Positions 37,201 through 44,273 of a stretch of 64,000 nucleotides of DNA are shown here, one piece after another. The stretch spans positions 62,001 to 126,000 of the forward strand of contig CALFBI010000006.1 in NCBI GenBank assembly GCA_937951675.1, read 5' to 3'. A program made the translations under genes and the position numbers. Under the pieces are notes generated by a model. It was not told where the DNA came from. It was given only the letters and a program-made list of their open reading frames with translations, and made no database searches. How positions within the stretch are numbered: the stretch's first letter is position 1; the number at the start of each line of letters is the position of its first letter. Source of the stretch: an uncultured Verrucomicrobiales bacterium (GTDB lineage: Bacteria > Verrucomicrobiota > Verrucomicrobiia > Verrucomicrobiales > Akkermansiaceae).

Positions 37201-37310
37201 AAATAACGAACTGGATTTAAAGATTCTAAATAAGTCCCGTCTGCTCCCGCAAAAACCCCCGAAGGAAATGACAAAAAAGGCAGCAATAAAAAATAATGAT
37301 AGAGTTTCAT
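31239..37310 (-). CDS. Giant secreted multidomain protein with heparinase-like lyase core
   Basis: About 2,023 residues with a signal peptide (MKLYHYFLLLPFLSFPSGVFA), so it is exported. Order of domains, approximate: LamG-like (100-240; WNGQWHHIACTVD), two Ig/PKD-like (245-430), second LamG-like (500-640; NTWHQVVHTSKY), Ig-like (660-770). Next is a heparinase II/III-like polysaccharide lyase region (775-1470), opening HPRLFFTEADLPLLRSR with GHVHSDVNSFELFNHGRRWI near 1170. A BACON-like domain (1500-1577; DQGWLELSSSSG), a nidogen-like domain (1610-1785), a Calx-beta domain (1805-1910) and a verrucomicrobial-type tail (NPLLIEYALQANP) follow. It probably cuts an acidic polysaccharide outside the cell; the substrate is unknown. 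No sulfatase or other hydrolase genes lie nearby. Confidence 0.85.
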   Translation of the reverse strand: MKLYHYFLLLPFLSFPSGVFAGADGTYLESLNPVRYLEFNVAPANRVTLPRSIQLVKSASFLDDFPAQVAGPHSFVSQAWDFSTCEGGFAMIGDSALAQVGHLPDTEGLSYSYWVKGEYNGSTPRIMAGSIDTGARRDTIWAGTNNYVNIASDGVQIWNGQWHHIACTVDFTQFEDNVKIFVDGKLRGVRSHLYRESLTGGQVRHWMIGSRNANDVGFGYGALAGIAVFDRTLSEYEVNYIKSGPVFAGLDQSINVTGRLTLDGVVPNGAPVTWSKVSGPNGANIRNPLALKTTVTFNHEGVYVFRLTSGSATSEVTITVLPNEAPLIVMENGKVLPLTSNSIQLNPQVSDDYTDSNRLLYSWSVIKRPSGSNVQFSNESIRNPTVFFDLEGIYHLQLASFDGAETSYSVMSVFVTNQERPSYLEFLDPIAIYSMDKPASTDQLAKKEKLGKAAYVVTFPKSGVPLLEQGARPYTGNAWDFSGTDSALRLLVNKEMEKLYTKASAESSLSFWIKTNEETTAGHITDIMGLQRLHNNQRYHFGNYSNQFSPIQGSFSSNTWHQVVHTSKYENNQFTRKLYLNGVLVGQAIDQEPSRYWEEKRGNTASHIGSRGRAGVADSFEGLLDDFALFNYELNPSEVLYIYNGPSDSDKNLLDSLDSITVDAGSNQYINTSSDYQVTLSGSVSNAGGLTPEWSFYEGSIYEQSGTVTFANANNLNTTATFSPKQTDKDGLYNKFKLRLHLKDRSGKIVKSDEVLIVFYHQDAPEPRPLQPLPAEGEHPRLFFTEADLPLLRSRVAQSEIAQRGLQVLKKRLSAFSDPAKDTHYYYQELLAERPIPAVLLHGGKLASEPQFFDKLAEAALVAWIGENNTTDQSKLSELATVYSRAIMIVDEWYVPNYDNRLLHDVSWSLALCYDWLYDSMTVEHRDVARGLIAKMTAHRHSVGTFERPEENATNWRGFHDHHLLAALSIEGEEGYDKQVLEHAEETNAEFLTNYGVFASGMPHEGYAYYSFGMIWHSVADFLISRRPEHENFYKTTRFYKSIISGFHLFDPDGSGVRGHHDIVGDADGVGLIDKLMRHILLAKYMWPNDRVIDYMYEKMSVSTLAGKDNFFDMFHVLFGETVSYPGQTLAAAAGSTEPNLFCPDRGCAITRNEWKDDGFKFEFRCRQDKYTIGHVHSDVNSFELFNHGRRWIVDRGKFATTASDAVSTIMIDGVGACSAAKLAWPALSGKFVSYESDANGTIAVGDATQFYRYSLGAPPSPLRVLQEEHQLTWSDFYFPRAGETMPEWMAYTPYALTGYGTVLPLHEMQPVEYAYRSTYSSVGEQPFVLIVDDIKKDSQNHQYTWFANLVKGGQIEVESQTSDQMILKYKKDGVGGPRLLVKVLEAASNSYTLALDNRPVVIDGDSIDLTRIRIDCPNVQDPQFKVLLYPFLDGQLLPTTQWNRGKTELVVTTPYETRQLFFEKNFQQRTAMTLEEPAFGVTALTSVSSGEEGGPFTPSLHQLQITNYLSEGVSYTATSDQGWLELSSSSGLIGADSSQVISANIAASASSLSAGDYQAVVTIKDSSSNFERIVTVDLKVTPPTVPLIPAESFANASGFDLENRQLTFIPKGDTFLVYNDPATAFEVTPNPSSELTGFPTHETRDDGYWVLNPNWQNAPLVGGAPIETLYLGTNGLIHFDQGSSAYVEDITQFFAGRMLAPLWNDLNPAAGGSIYYEFLPGDRAVITFQNIQEYGLASSLNNFQVEFFDDGTGRIRITYLEVGVNEAIVGVSQGSGTPSAYPVEGIDFSAQPELPVEVKSIVNMTGVDVTAREWGSISDTATIRITLNKPQAVPLLVELAKAGVADSSDYSGSLSQNMINIPAGETSVELTLTAINDELPEGDEILVVSVVANQAYDLGDSTSVALTIKDSPYDQWKKDQGYDHLVLDSKDDDADQNPLLIEYALQANPNRSDETYTMSFEGSDFVIDLNSPVPADVNLSVQWCEDLSSWKDTGVTIEGQKITIPSAMDGERLFIRFQATRP

Positions 37311-37694
37311 ATTAACATGAAAAAATGTGCTCAAGCATAGAAACACATCATTAAGCATATACACTAATATCTAACTGCAGCACAAGACATATCGGCCTCA
37401 TATGACAAGATAAGCTTACCTGAAACTAACTCTTAACTATCAAAAGAGGCCCCCTCGCTGAGGAACGAACTTACTTTTAATGAGATACAATATTGAAAAC
37501 GTTTTAAAAGCCATCTCCACCCCCCTCTTTCAACTACCTAGCCTATGGCTATATTAAAATGAGAAGTGAAACCGATTCATGATCTGGCTCATTTCTCGAA
37601 AAAAGGTATTTCCTTATACGCCCCCTAAAATCAATCTTCTACTATTTATATTAGAGGCTTCTTGGGTTTCTTGTTAGCAAAGAAAGCTCAATGA
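37311..37694. other. 384-base noncoding gap upstream of the giant lyase gene
   Basis: No open frame or RNA gene stands out. On the minus strand, about 60 bases before the lyase start, TTGTGC is followed 18 bases later by TATATG, a possible but weak promoter. The left of the gap is AT-rich. A short imperfect hairpin (TTTCTT...AAGAAA near 37670) lies just after the stop of the next gene and may help end its transcript. Confidence 0.4.
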
Positions 37695-38252
37695 TCATTT
37701 AGCTGCCAAATTTTGCCTCAATTCAATTCGTAAATCTTTAAGCGAATTTGATTTCAAACCGGGCTGTATATGAACCAACCATTCATCAAACAATTGGTGT
37801 AAAAGCGTTTGCGCCATAATTTTCCTGAAACGAATGGCTAGCCATAAAACAAACACCCCCGTGACCACTAAAATCGCGATCGGTTTTGCCGCAAAAAAAG
37901 AGTAAAAAGAAACGATCAATCCAAATAAAAGTATCACTCTTTCAGAATTTTGAAGCAACTTAAACTGCTTCCCTAATACCTGCGCTCTCTCTAACTCTTT
38001 CTTTTGAGGATCAAAAAAAGATTCTCCTAAATGCTTCGACAAATAATCACCCCATATTTTGGCTTCACTAGGTTTGATGCTCGTCTGATACCCCAAGAAC
38101 TGAGCCAATTCCCCTAACGCCTTCACAACAGCGCGTTGAGGAGAATCATAAAGATTTCTTCTTCGGTTTTTTCTCGTCAGATCACGCTTAAAGCGAAGAA
38201 AGTATTCGATCAAAACACCAACAAGAATCGCAAGTAAAAGGAGTCTCACCAT
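37695..38252 (-). CDS. Membrane protein of unknown function
   Basis: A 185-residue protein with an N-terminal membrane helix (LLLLAILVGVLIEYFLRF) and two close hydrophobic segments around residues 105-145 (VILLFGLIVSFYSFFAA and AILVVTGVFVLWLAI). A soluble, charged stretch lies between them. I recognise no family. It is 5 bases downstream of the cysteine-cluster gene, the last of a three-gene unit with the amidase. Confidence 0.65.
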   Translation of the reverse strand: MVRLLLLAILVGVLIEYFLRFKRDLTRKNRRRNLYDSPQRAVVKALGELAQFLGYQTSIKPSEAKIWGDYLSKHLGESFFDPQKKELERAQVLGKQFKLLQNSERVILLFGLIVSFYSFFAAKPIAILVVTGVFVLWLAIRFRKIMAQTLLHQLFDEWLVHIQPGLKSNSLKDLRIELRQNLAAK

Positions 38253-38257
38253 AACAT

Positions 38258-38620
38258 CTACACCAAGCCTTCCTCTCGTGCTTGCTGATAAGGAATTGCC
38301 TTTGCTTCACACTCTTTCTCCCAGCCTGAAAAATTCCAACGATTTGGGAAGCCTCGGCATTGCTCTGGTTTAACGGAGTGAATCCGACACCCTCCATTTT
38401 CTAACATGCTGCACTCGTGATTTTCTTTTTCGATCAAAGATAATCCATTTCGATTCATTCTCAGCCGTGTGTATTTCTCAATGAAATGCTCTAAGGGAAT
38501 CTTCAAATACTCCGCAATCACTTCAACCTCTTCTTCACTCACCTTTACATCACCAGGCCATTTACAGCAAGCCGTGCAACGTTGGCAAACGTAATAAGAT
38601 TCAGGATCTGGTGTGCTCAC
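38258..38620 (-). CDS. YkgJ-family cysteine cluster protein
   Basis: A 120-residue protein with the Zn/Fe-chelating cysteine pattern of the YkgJ/UPF0153 family: CQRCTACCKW near the N-terminus, then ECSMLENGGCRIHSVKPEQC with further Cys in the middle. It probably binds a metal or iron-sulfur cluster; its action is unknown. It lies 4 bases after the amidase gene and 5 bases before the membrane protein gene, a tight unit. Confidence 0.88.
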   Translation of the reverse strand: MSTPDPESYYVCQRCTACCKWPGDVKVSEEEVEVIAEYLKIPLEHFIEKYTRLRMNRNGLSLIEKENHECSMLENGGCRIHSVKPEQCRGFPNRWNFSGWEKECEAKAIPYQQAREEGLV

Positions 38621-38624
38621 AGAA

Positions 38625-39428
38625 CTATTTAATTTGCTGATAGTGCTTATTAATTTGCTTCAAATAAGCTTTCCATTTACGGCCGGGTCGCCCGTTTTCG
38701 AGCAAAAAATGCGGGCAATTCTTATGAGCTGGGCTGTAGCCTCGACGAGGCCAATGGTAATGAGGAACAACCCGCCGAAGTGGAATCTGATGTTTCTTCA
38801 TCAAGTATGCCGTCAACTTCGCAGTGCGTTCTAAAGTGGCCGAGCGGCTATTCCCCGGGTGCTCACACATTTCGATCCCAATGCTATACTTGTTACCTGG
38901 CCCATTAATGTCAGCATGCTTCCCTTGCTCTCGAGTGGGTAAATGTTGAATGATTACATTTTGATCAACCGTATAATGCCATGAAAGGCTTCCTAGCTTC
39001 CCTCTTTTCAAAGCTAAAGCATGCCGGTAAGCATCAGCTCCTTTACTCCAATTCTGAGTGCTATGAATCGTGATATACCGAGGAGACATCGGACGACGAT
39101 GAGGACGACTTCTTGAACCCACCCTTAAGATGTCCTTCTTAATACGAAGGTTTCGGTGAAATCTAGAAAGCGAAGATGGACGCCCTACTGGAGCCGCGAT
39201 TACAGGCCTTCTTTCAACGGATCGAGCAATATAAGGAGATTGCTTCCTAGGGTAATAAATGCCCGGGGAAGTCACTCGTTCTGGAGCACTCGGATTAACG
39301 ATCTCATAACTTGTCGGAGGGTAAACCGAACGCGGTTGAGTCGAAATCGTTCGACCCGAATTGGAACACCCCCACAACAATAAGAACAAGAGCCACCCCC
39401 CCGTGATAAATGTCATCCCGTTAATCAT
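38625..39428 (-). CDS. N-acetylmuramoyl-L-alanine amidase, probable lipoprotein
   Basis: A 267-residue amidase_2-type peptidoglycan amidase. The N-terminus has a hydrophobic run ending in FLLLLWGCSNSG, a plausible lipobox with Cys about residue 21, so it may be membrane-anchored. After a Pro/Arg-rich linker (25-110) comes the catalytic domain. It has YITIHSTQNWSKG with the first Zn His, SWHYTVDQNVIIQHLPT, SIGIEMCEHPG, and VPHYHWPRRGYSPAHKNCPH with the last ligands. It would remove stem peptides from MurNAc and could feed the Mpl recycling step. Confidence 0.9.
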   Translation of the reverse strand: MINGMTFITGGWLLFLLLWGCSNSGRTISTQPRSVYPPTSYEIVNPSAPERVTSPGIYYPRKQSPYIARSVERRPVIAAPVGRPSSLSRFHRNLRIKKDILRVGSRSRPHRRPMSPRYITIHSTQNWSKGADAYRHALALKRGKLGSLSWHYTVDQNVIIQHLPTREQGKHADINGPGNKYSIGIEMCEHPGNSRSATLERTAKLTAYLMKKHQIPLRRVVPHYHWPRRGYSPAHKNCPHFLLENGRPGRKWKAYLKQINKHYQQIK

Positions 39429-39494
39429 GATGACAAACTAAATTGACTGAGAGATAAATCAAGGCTTCAGGATTTTATCTCCAACAGGAGCTTT

Positions 39495-40550
39495 TTAAAC
39501 ACCCAGCTTCGAAGCCTTCGCTAAGAGTCTTAATGTTTCTGAATCAGGTAAATCCCGAAGGCTGATACTGATAATCGTTTTCACCAAATCATAAGTAAGA
39601 CCTTCATGAGAAACCTTGGTATTAAAACGTTCCGTGAAAGACAAAACGGCTAAAGCAGCCTTTTGCCGTGGCTCTAATTGTAACCAGGAACGAGAATCCT
39701 TCGTCAAAATTGTGACCTCCTCTGGCTCAGTCTGACCTTCTTTATCCCGAAACAAGCTCCAGGTAGCGGGCAACTCTTGATGTGTATAAGCAAGAGCACA
39801 GCGAACGACCAGAAATTGGCTTTGCGCGTTCTGAGCCTGCACCAAGGTATCTAGGTGAAACCCCTCTGGCTTTTGAAAAATCAAATTTTCGCCGAGAGGA
39901 GCTTCTACTAAAATCAGAAGAGAATGCTGATCCCAGGGGGTGATCACAGGAGTCACTTCCAATCCTCCAGAAGAAACCGGCAAGAACTCTGTTATTAATT
40001 CTTCTGCTCGTAACGACTGATCTCCATTTAACCCACCTTGATTCCCAATCAGCTGATCAAGAGCCTCGACCGAGCCCCCTGAAGCCATGAAAGGCTTCAG
40101 CTGCCGAATGGGAAGTGATGCCGAAGTGCTGGAAATCTGAACAGCGTCCGAACTTGAGCCTTGCCCAGTGGTAGCGGCCTTTCCTTCCTGCTTAAAATTT
40201 TTCTGCAAACCTCCGTAAGAAGCAATCAGAGCCACCGCTGCCGCGATTCCGACTCCTCCCCAAAGAGGTGCGTATCGACGAGACCTCCGAGGCTTTAACT
40301 CTGTCGTTTTTGCGGAATCCTCTATACGCATAGCGCGCTGAATGGCTTCGTGGTGCTTAGGAGTAAGCCTTTCTTTATCTTCAGCAAGTGCCCCAGATAG
40401 AAACGCGACCACTTCACGAGCTTCGCTAAGAGCCCCCCGAACCTCCGCACTCTGCGACACAGAGAACTCAACAAGAGCACAATCCTCGGAATCCAATTCT
40501 CCAAGAGCGTAACTGGTAAGACGAGGGTCTGAGGCGGATAAAATTTTCAT
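39495..40550 (-). CDS. Probable anti-sigma factor with long periplasmic domain
   Basis: A 351-residue protein 24 bases after the ECF sigma gene. The N-terminus (DPRLTSYALGELDSEDCALV) looks like a zinc-less anti-sigma domain of the type found beside ECF factors. One membrane helix is near residues 95-115 (LWGGVGIAAAVALIAS). The outer part of about 230 residues ends in KTIISISLRDLPDSETLRLL, faintly like the DUF3520 end of YfbK/VWA-type proteins, but no VWA MIDAS motif is seen. The role is assigned by position and layout. The start at 40550 (MKILSASDPRL) is preferred to 40559. Confidence 0.7.
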   Translation of the reverse strand: MKILSASDPRLTSYALGELDSEDCALVEFSVSQSAEVRGALSEAREVVAFLSGALAEDKERLTPKHHEAIQRAMRIEDSAKTTELKPRRSRRYAPLWGGVGIAAAVALIASYGGLQKNFKQEGKAATTGQGSSSDAVQISSTSASLPIRQLKPFMASGGSVEALDQLIGNQGGLNGDQSLRAEELITEFLPVSSGGLEVTPVITPWDQHSLLILVEAPLGENLIFQKPEGFHLDTLVQAQNAQSQFLVVRCALAYTHQELPATWSLFRDKEGQTEPEEVTILTKDSRSWLQLEPRQKAALAVLSFTERFNTKVSHEGLTYDLVKTIISISLRDLPDSETLRLLAKASKLGV

Positions 40551-40574
40551 GGTAATCAAACAAATACTAAATAA

Positions 40575-41084
40575 TTAAAATGACATTAGGCCTTCTGGAA
40601 GAAAGTCTTTGAGCTTCTTAAGCCCTGTGTGGAGTAGGAAACCGACATTACTTGAAGTAAGCCCTGTGGTTTCGCTGATTTCTTTGTAACTAAGGCCTTG
40701 TTGAAATTTAAGTAAAATGACTTCACGCTGATTGTCGGATAAGTGCTGTAAACACTCCATAAGCTCTGCTTTTGTCTCTTCGCTGCGTAGAGACTCATCC
40801 GGAGAAAGGCTTTCGCTCGGAATAGAACGAAAGCTGCTTTCTTCACAAACCACCGCCCGTTTTTCTTTGCGTAAGACATCAAGAGCTCGATTCCGTGACA
40901 CGGTATAGAGCCAGGATTTAGCTCCTTTTTGAAACTTCTGCGGGTCTTGCTGATAAAGCTTAATGAATGTGTCTTGAACCACATCTTTGGAACGCTCCAA
41001 GTCATTGAGAATGGTGTTAACATAACCCACCAAAGGCCCTTCAAATTCCTGAATAGCTTCTTTGAGGAATTGGGATTTTGACAT
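40575..41084 (-). CDS. ECF-type RNA polymerase sigma factor
   Basis: A 169-residue sigma-70 family factor. Region 2 is present (VVQDTFIKLYQQDPQKFQKG, then KSWLYTVSRNRALDVLRKEK) and region 4 (LSDNQREVILLKFQQGLSYK and EISETTGLTSSNVGFLLHTG). There is no region 3, as usual for ECF factors. The ATG at 41084 (MSKSQFLKEAIQ) is preferred to 41108. The next gene downstream codes for the likely anti-sigma factor. The signal and regulon cannot be read from the sequence. Confidence 0.92.
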   Translation of the reverse strand: MSKSQFLKEAIQEFEGPLVGYVNTILNDLERSKDVVQDTFIKLYQQDPQKFQKGAKSWLYTVSRNRALDVLRKEKRAVVCEESSFRSIPSESLSPDESLRSEETKAELMECLQHLSDNQREVILLKFQQGLSYKEISETTGLTSSNVGFLLHTGLKKLKDFLPEGLMSF

Positions 41085-41164
41085 GGCTGAAACGTGAGCT
41101 GACTCCATTGTGAGGTCATTCTACTCTTTCAGACGAACTTCCTAGAGAAAACTTAGAAAAAAGA

Positions 41165-41785
41165 TCAACTGACGAAATAGCTCAAATTTTCGAGCTCCAA
41201 CGCTAGATCGACACAACTAATCGTAACATGGTCAGGAGCAATTAATACCGAAGAAGAAAAATTCAAAATTCCAGTGATCCCAGCCGCAACAAGCTCATTG
41301 GTTACTTCTTGCGCCTGCTCTCGAGGAACACAAAGAATCGCAATCTTAATTTGATTCTCACGGATATAAGGTTCCATTTGATCAACCGCTAATACCGGAA
41401 CAGGCAGCCCCTTGGTAATTACCGCTTGAGGAACGGCATCAAAGCTCGAAACCACTTGATACCCCTCACGCATAAACCCCTGATAGCGAAGCAACGCGGA
41501 ACCTAAATTCCCCACCCCCACTAAAATAACCCTATGGTAATTAGACCCTCCCATCGCCGACTTGATCTCCGAGTAAAGATCTTTAACAGAATACCCTAAC
41601 CCTCGTGTTCCAAACTGACCGAAATGCGCAATATCTTTACGTAACTGAGCAGGCTTCACTCCTGCCGCCTTCGCTAAAGCTGTCGAGCTGACTGTCTCTA
41701 TTTCATTTTCAATCAATCGCCCGAGACATCGTAAATAAATCGAAATTCGATAAATTGATTTTTTAGGGATCGTAAGTTTTTCCAA
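41165..41785 (-). CDS. rex: Redox-sensing transcriptional repressor Rex
   Basis: A 206-residue NADH/NAD+-sensing repressor. The N-terminal winged helix is there (IYRISIYLRCLGRLIENEIE, VKPAQLRKDIAHFGQFGTRG). The Rossmann domain has VILVGVGNLGSALLRYQGF and a domain-swapping C-terminal helix. Length is normal. It would control fermentation and respiration genes. I did not find a clear Rex operator in the window. It is 80 bases upstream of the ECF sigma start and divergent from the kinase/PP2C gene. Confidence 0.95.
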   Translation of the reverse strand: MEKLTIPKKSIYRISIYLRCLGRLIENEIETVSSTALAKAAGVKPAQLRKDIAHFGQFGTRGLGYSVKDLYSEIKSAMGGSNYHRVILVGVGNLGSALLRYQGFMREGYQVVSSFDAVPQAVITKGLPVPVLAVDQMEPYIRENQIKIAILCVPREQAQEVTNELVAAGITGILNFSSSVLIAPDHVTISCVDLALELENLSYFVS

Positions 41786-41900
41786 TTGAATTTGAGGTTG
41801 AAGGTTCTCCTAGACTAACATCAATCTCTCTTGCTTGAAATAGCTATTTTCTTTTTCAATTTACTTTCCCATGAAACCAAAATTTTCTTAAATCATTTTC

Positions 41901-43127
41901 ATGGAAGATCTTAAGGACGCTCAACGATCTCTTGTGAGAATCGATTTCCGTGGCTACGTCCATAAGACTTTCCGAGGCGAAGTAGCTCACGAACGCTACG
42001 ACAACGAAGTGGCCATTCTTCATGAGCTAGAACGCAGAGGGTGCCAATATGTTCCTAAAATTATTGAAGAACATCCCGAAGAGCTTCGCATGGTGACCAC
42101 TAATTGTGGATCTTCAGCACCTCGTCTCTCTGAGCAAAAAGCTGAAGACCTCTTCCAGCAACTCGAAAATGATTACGGAATAAGGCACGGTGACGAAGGC
42201 ATTAGAAATGTGACTTATTGCGATCGTCTAGGCCGTTTTTGCCTCATTGATTTCGAACTAGCTGAAGCCCTCCCTCATCCCTCTGCTATTAACGAAGAAA
42301 CCAATCACCTTCACTCTCACTACCGCACTCGATGGGTCGCAGCCAGTGTCCCAGGGAAAGGCCATGAAATTAATGATGACTCCTGGCTAGCGGTCGCCAC
42401 CGATCACCAGTTCGTAGAAAAACTCCCCTCTTACGGAGAGCGTTTTTTGAATCCTGACCATCTTATTTTTGCGGTCTCTGACGGCATGGGCGGTCACGGG
42501 GCTGGCGACTTTGCTTCGCGTTTTGTGATGGCTGATTTACTCAAAAAACTCCCCAAATACATCAACCACCCTGAATATTCTCCTGAGGGGACTCAGGAAT
42601 TAACCGAACTCTTCAAGCAAGTTCACCACGGCTTACAACACATCGCAGACCAAAACCCTGCGGTCAATGATATGGGAGCAACTCTTACCGTTGCTTGGCT
42701 TACAGACACCAGGATCTTGATCGGAAATGTTGGAGACAGCCGCCTTTATCGTTTCCGAAATGAGCAACTTGAGCAGCTTTCATTAGACCATACTGAACCT
42801 GGATACGCCTTAAAATCAGGAGCTATTACCGAAAAAGAATTCCGATCTCATCCCGATCGTCATTTACTCCTAGAAGCGGTAGGGGGCTCTGCCTTCCCTT
42901 CTATTTCAACGACCAAAGAATACCATTTCGAACCTGGTGACCGTTACCTCCTTTGTTCAGACGGCTTAATTGATGGACTCTGGGACCATGAAATCGAATC
43001 TTTCTTAAAAAAACGAGAATCACTCGCTTTCATCGCAACTGAATTACTAGAGAGCGCGCGAGAAAAATCTGACGAAGATGACACCACTCTCATTCTTTTT
43101 GAAATCTCTTCAAAAGAACATGATTGA
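41901..43127 (+). CDS. Kinase-like domain fused to PP2C-type protein phosphatase
   Basis: A 408-residue fusion. Residues 1-125 form a very short kinase-like domain with most key residues: Lys22 in VHKTF, Glu36 in the NEVAIL helix, HGD at 96-98, Asn103 and IDFE at 117-119. This is the RIO/Kdo-kinase/Bud32 style, lacking a clear Gly-rich loop. Residues 145-405 are a PP2C/PPM serine/threonine phosphatase: EINDDSW (Asp160), SDGMGGHGAG (Asp194), NVGDSRLYRF, LLCSDGLIDGLW and DEDDTTLILF. A single protein could thus add and remove phosphate. It starts a run with glutamine synthetase (33 bases later) and lysA. Kinase activity is inference. Confidence 0.85.
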   Translation: MEDLKDAQRSLVRIDFRGYVHKTFRGEVAHERYDNEVAILHELERRGCQYVPKIIEEHPEELRMVTTNCGSSAPRLSEQKAEDLFQQLENDYGIRHGDEGIRNVTYCDRLGRFCLIDFELAEALPHPSAINEETNHLHSHYRTRWVAASVPGKGHEINDDSWLAVATDHQFVEKLPSYGERFLNPDHLIFAVSDGMGGHGAGDFASRFVMADLLKKLPKYINHPEYSPEGTQELTELFKQVHHGLQHIADQNPAVNDMGATLTVAWLTDTRILIGNVGDSRLYRFRNEQLEQLSLDHTEPGYALKSGAITEKEFRSHPDRHLLLEAVGGSAFPSISTTKEYHFEPGDRYLLCSDGLIDGLWDHEIESFLKKRESLAFIATELLESAREKSDEDDTTLILFEISSKEHD

Positions 43128-43160
43128 CTCACCCATCGACGCTTTCAGAGTATACTTTGA

Positions 43161-44174
43161 ATGAACCCTGTCTTGAAACTAGAATATCTTTGGTTAGATG
43201 GCCTCACCCCGGAACCCCTCCTCCGGAGTAAATCCCGTAGCTTCCCCTGGAAGAGTGACACGCTTCCTCTTCTCGACGAAATCCCTCAAGCTTATTTCGA
43301 TGGTTCTGCCACTTCTCAAGCAGAGATAGAGTCCTCAGACTTATTATTAAAGCCGGTTAAAATCGTTCCTGACCCGGCTCGCCCCCATTCCCTCCTCATC
43401 TTATCTGAAGTCTGCCATATTGATGGGTCCTCACATCCTAGCAGCACTCGCGACCTCATAGGCGACCACCCAGGCTACCAGTTCAAACTAGAACAAGAGT
43501 ATGTCATGAAAAAAGATGACCACCCATTAGGTTTCCCGGCCCGAGGCTACCCTGAACGGGAAGGCGCCTATTATTGTGGTCTCGGCCAGGGAAGAGCCGA
43601 GGGTAGAGACATCGCAGAAGAACATTACGACCTTTGCCTACAAGCAGGGCTCGACTTGAGAGGAATCAACGCTGAGCTTATGATCGGGCAATGGGAGTTC
43701 CAAGTCTTCGGTGCCAACCCAAAAGAAGCCGCCGACGCCCTCTGGCTAGCACGTTTTCTCCTCATTCGCACCGCCGAAAAGCACGGAGTCACCATTGATT
43801 TCCAACCTAAACCTATTCATGGAAACTGGCACGGGTCAGGCCTCCACGTTCATTTCTCAAACGAAAGAATGAGAAATGAAGGAGGCAAAGAGCTCTTCGA
43901 ATCTATCTGCAAGCATATGGGACCTCTCCATGAAGAGCACATTGCGGTCTACGGCTCTCATAATGAAGAACGGCTCACTGGAAAAAACGAAACCCAATCA
44001 ATCGACACCTTCACTTATGGAGTCGGAGATCGGGGAGCTTCTCTGCGAATCCCGGCTCGAGTCCTTTCAAGAGATTGGAAGGGTTTTATCGAAGATCGAC
44101 GCCCTGCCGCCAATGCTGACCCTTACCGGGTCATCACCCGGATCATTCAAACCATCGAGTCTTATCCTCATTAG
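43161..44174 (+). CDS. Glutamine synthetase, eukaryotic-type (GSII)
   Basis: A 337-residue type II glutamine synthetase, which joins ammonia and glutamate. The beta-grasp part has YFDGSATSQAEIESSDLLLK and KIVPDP. The catalytic part has EQEYVM, GINAELMIGQWEFQVFG, KPIHGNWHGSGLHVHFS and YGSHNEERLTG, with RIPARVLSRDWKGFIEDRRP and ANADPYRV near the end. The segment GSGLHVHFS differs from the common GAGCHTNFS of GSII, so the His-x-Asn position is changed. It is shorter by roughly 10-30 residues than many GSII enzymes. Its neighbour upstream is the kinase/PP2C fusion. Confidence 0.92.
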   Translation: MNPVLKLEYLWLDGLTPEPLLRSKSRSFPWKSDTLPLLDEIPQAYFDGSATSQAEIESSDLLLKPVKIVPDPARPHSLLILSEVCHIDGSSHPSSTRDLIGDHPGYQFKLEQEYVMKKDDHPLGFPARGYPEREGAYYCGLGQGRAEGRDIAEEHYDLCLQAGLDLRGINAELMIGQWEFQVFGANPKEAADALWLARFLLIRTAEKHGVTIDFQPKPIHGNWHGSGLHVHFSNERMRNEGGKELFESICKHMGPLHEEHIAVYGSHNEERLTGKNETQSIDTFTYGVGDRGASLRIPARVLSRDWKGFIEDRRPAANADPYRVITRIIQTIESYPH

Positions 44175-44273
44175 AAGAATGAGAGTAGATCTCTACCCAA
44201 AGGCGACTTTAAGCTCGCTCTTTAGTGGATATTCTCTCATTTTAACCTCTCTTTCATTTCGAAAATACTAACG

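Noticed and set aside
40586-41119. 177-codon open frame overlapping the ECF sigma gene in another frame
   Set aside because: It has odd composition and matches no sigma motifs, while the other frame reads as a clear ECF sigma factor.
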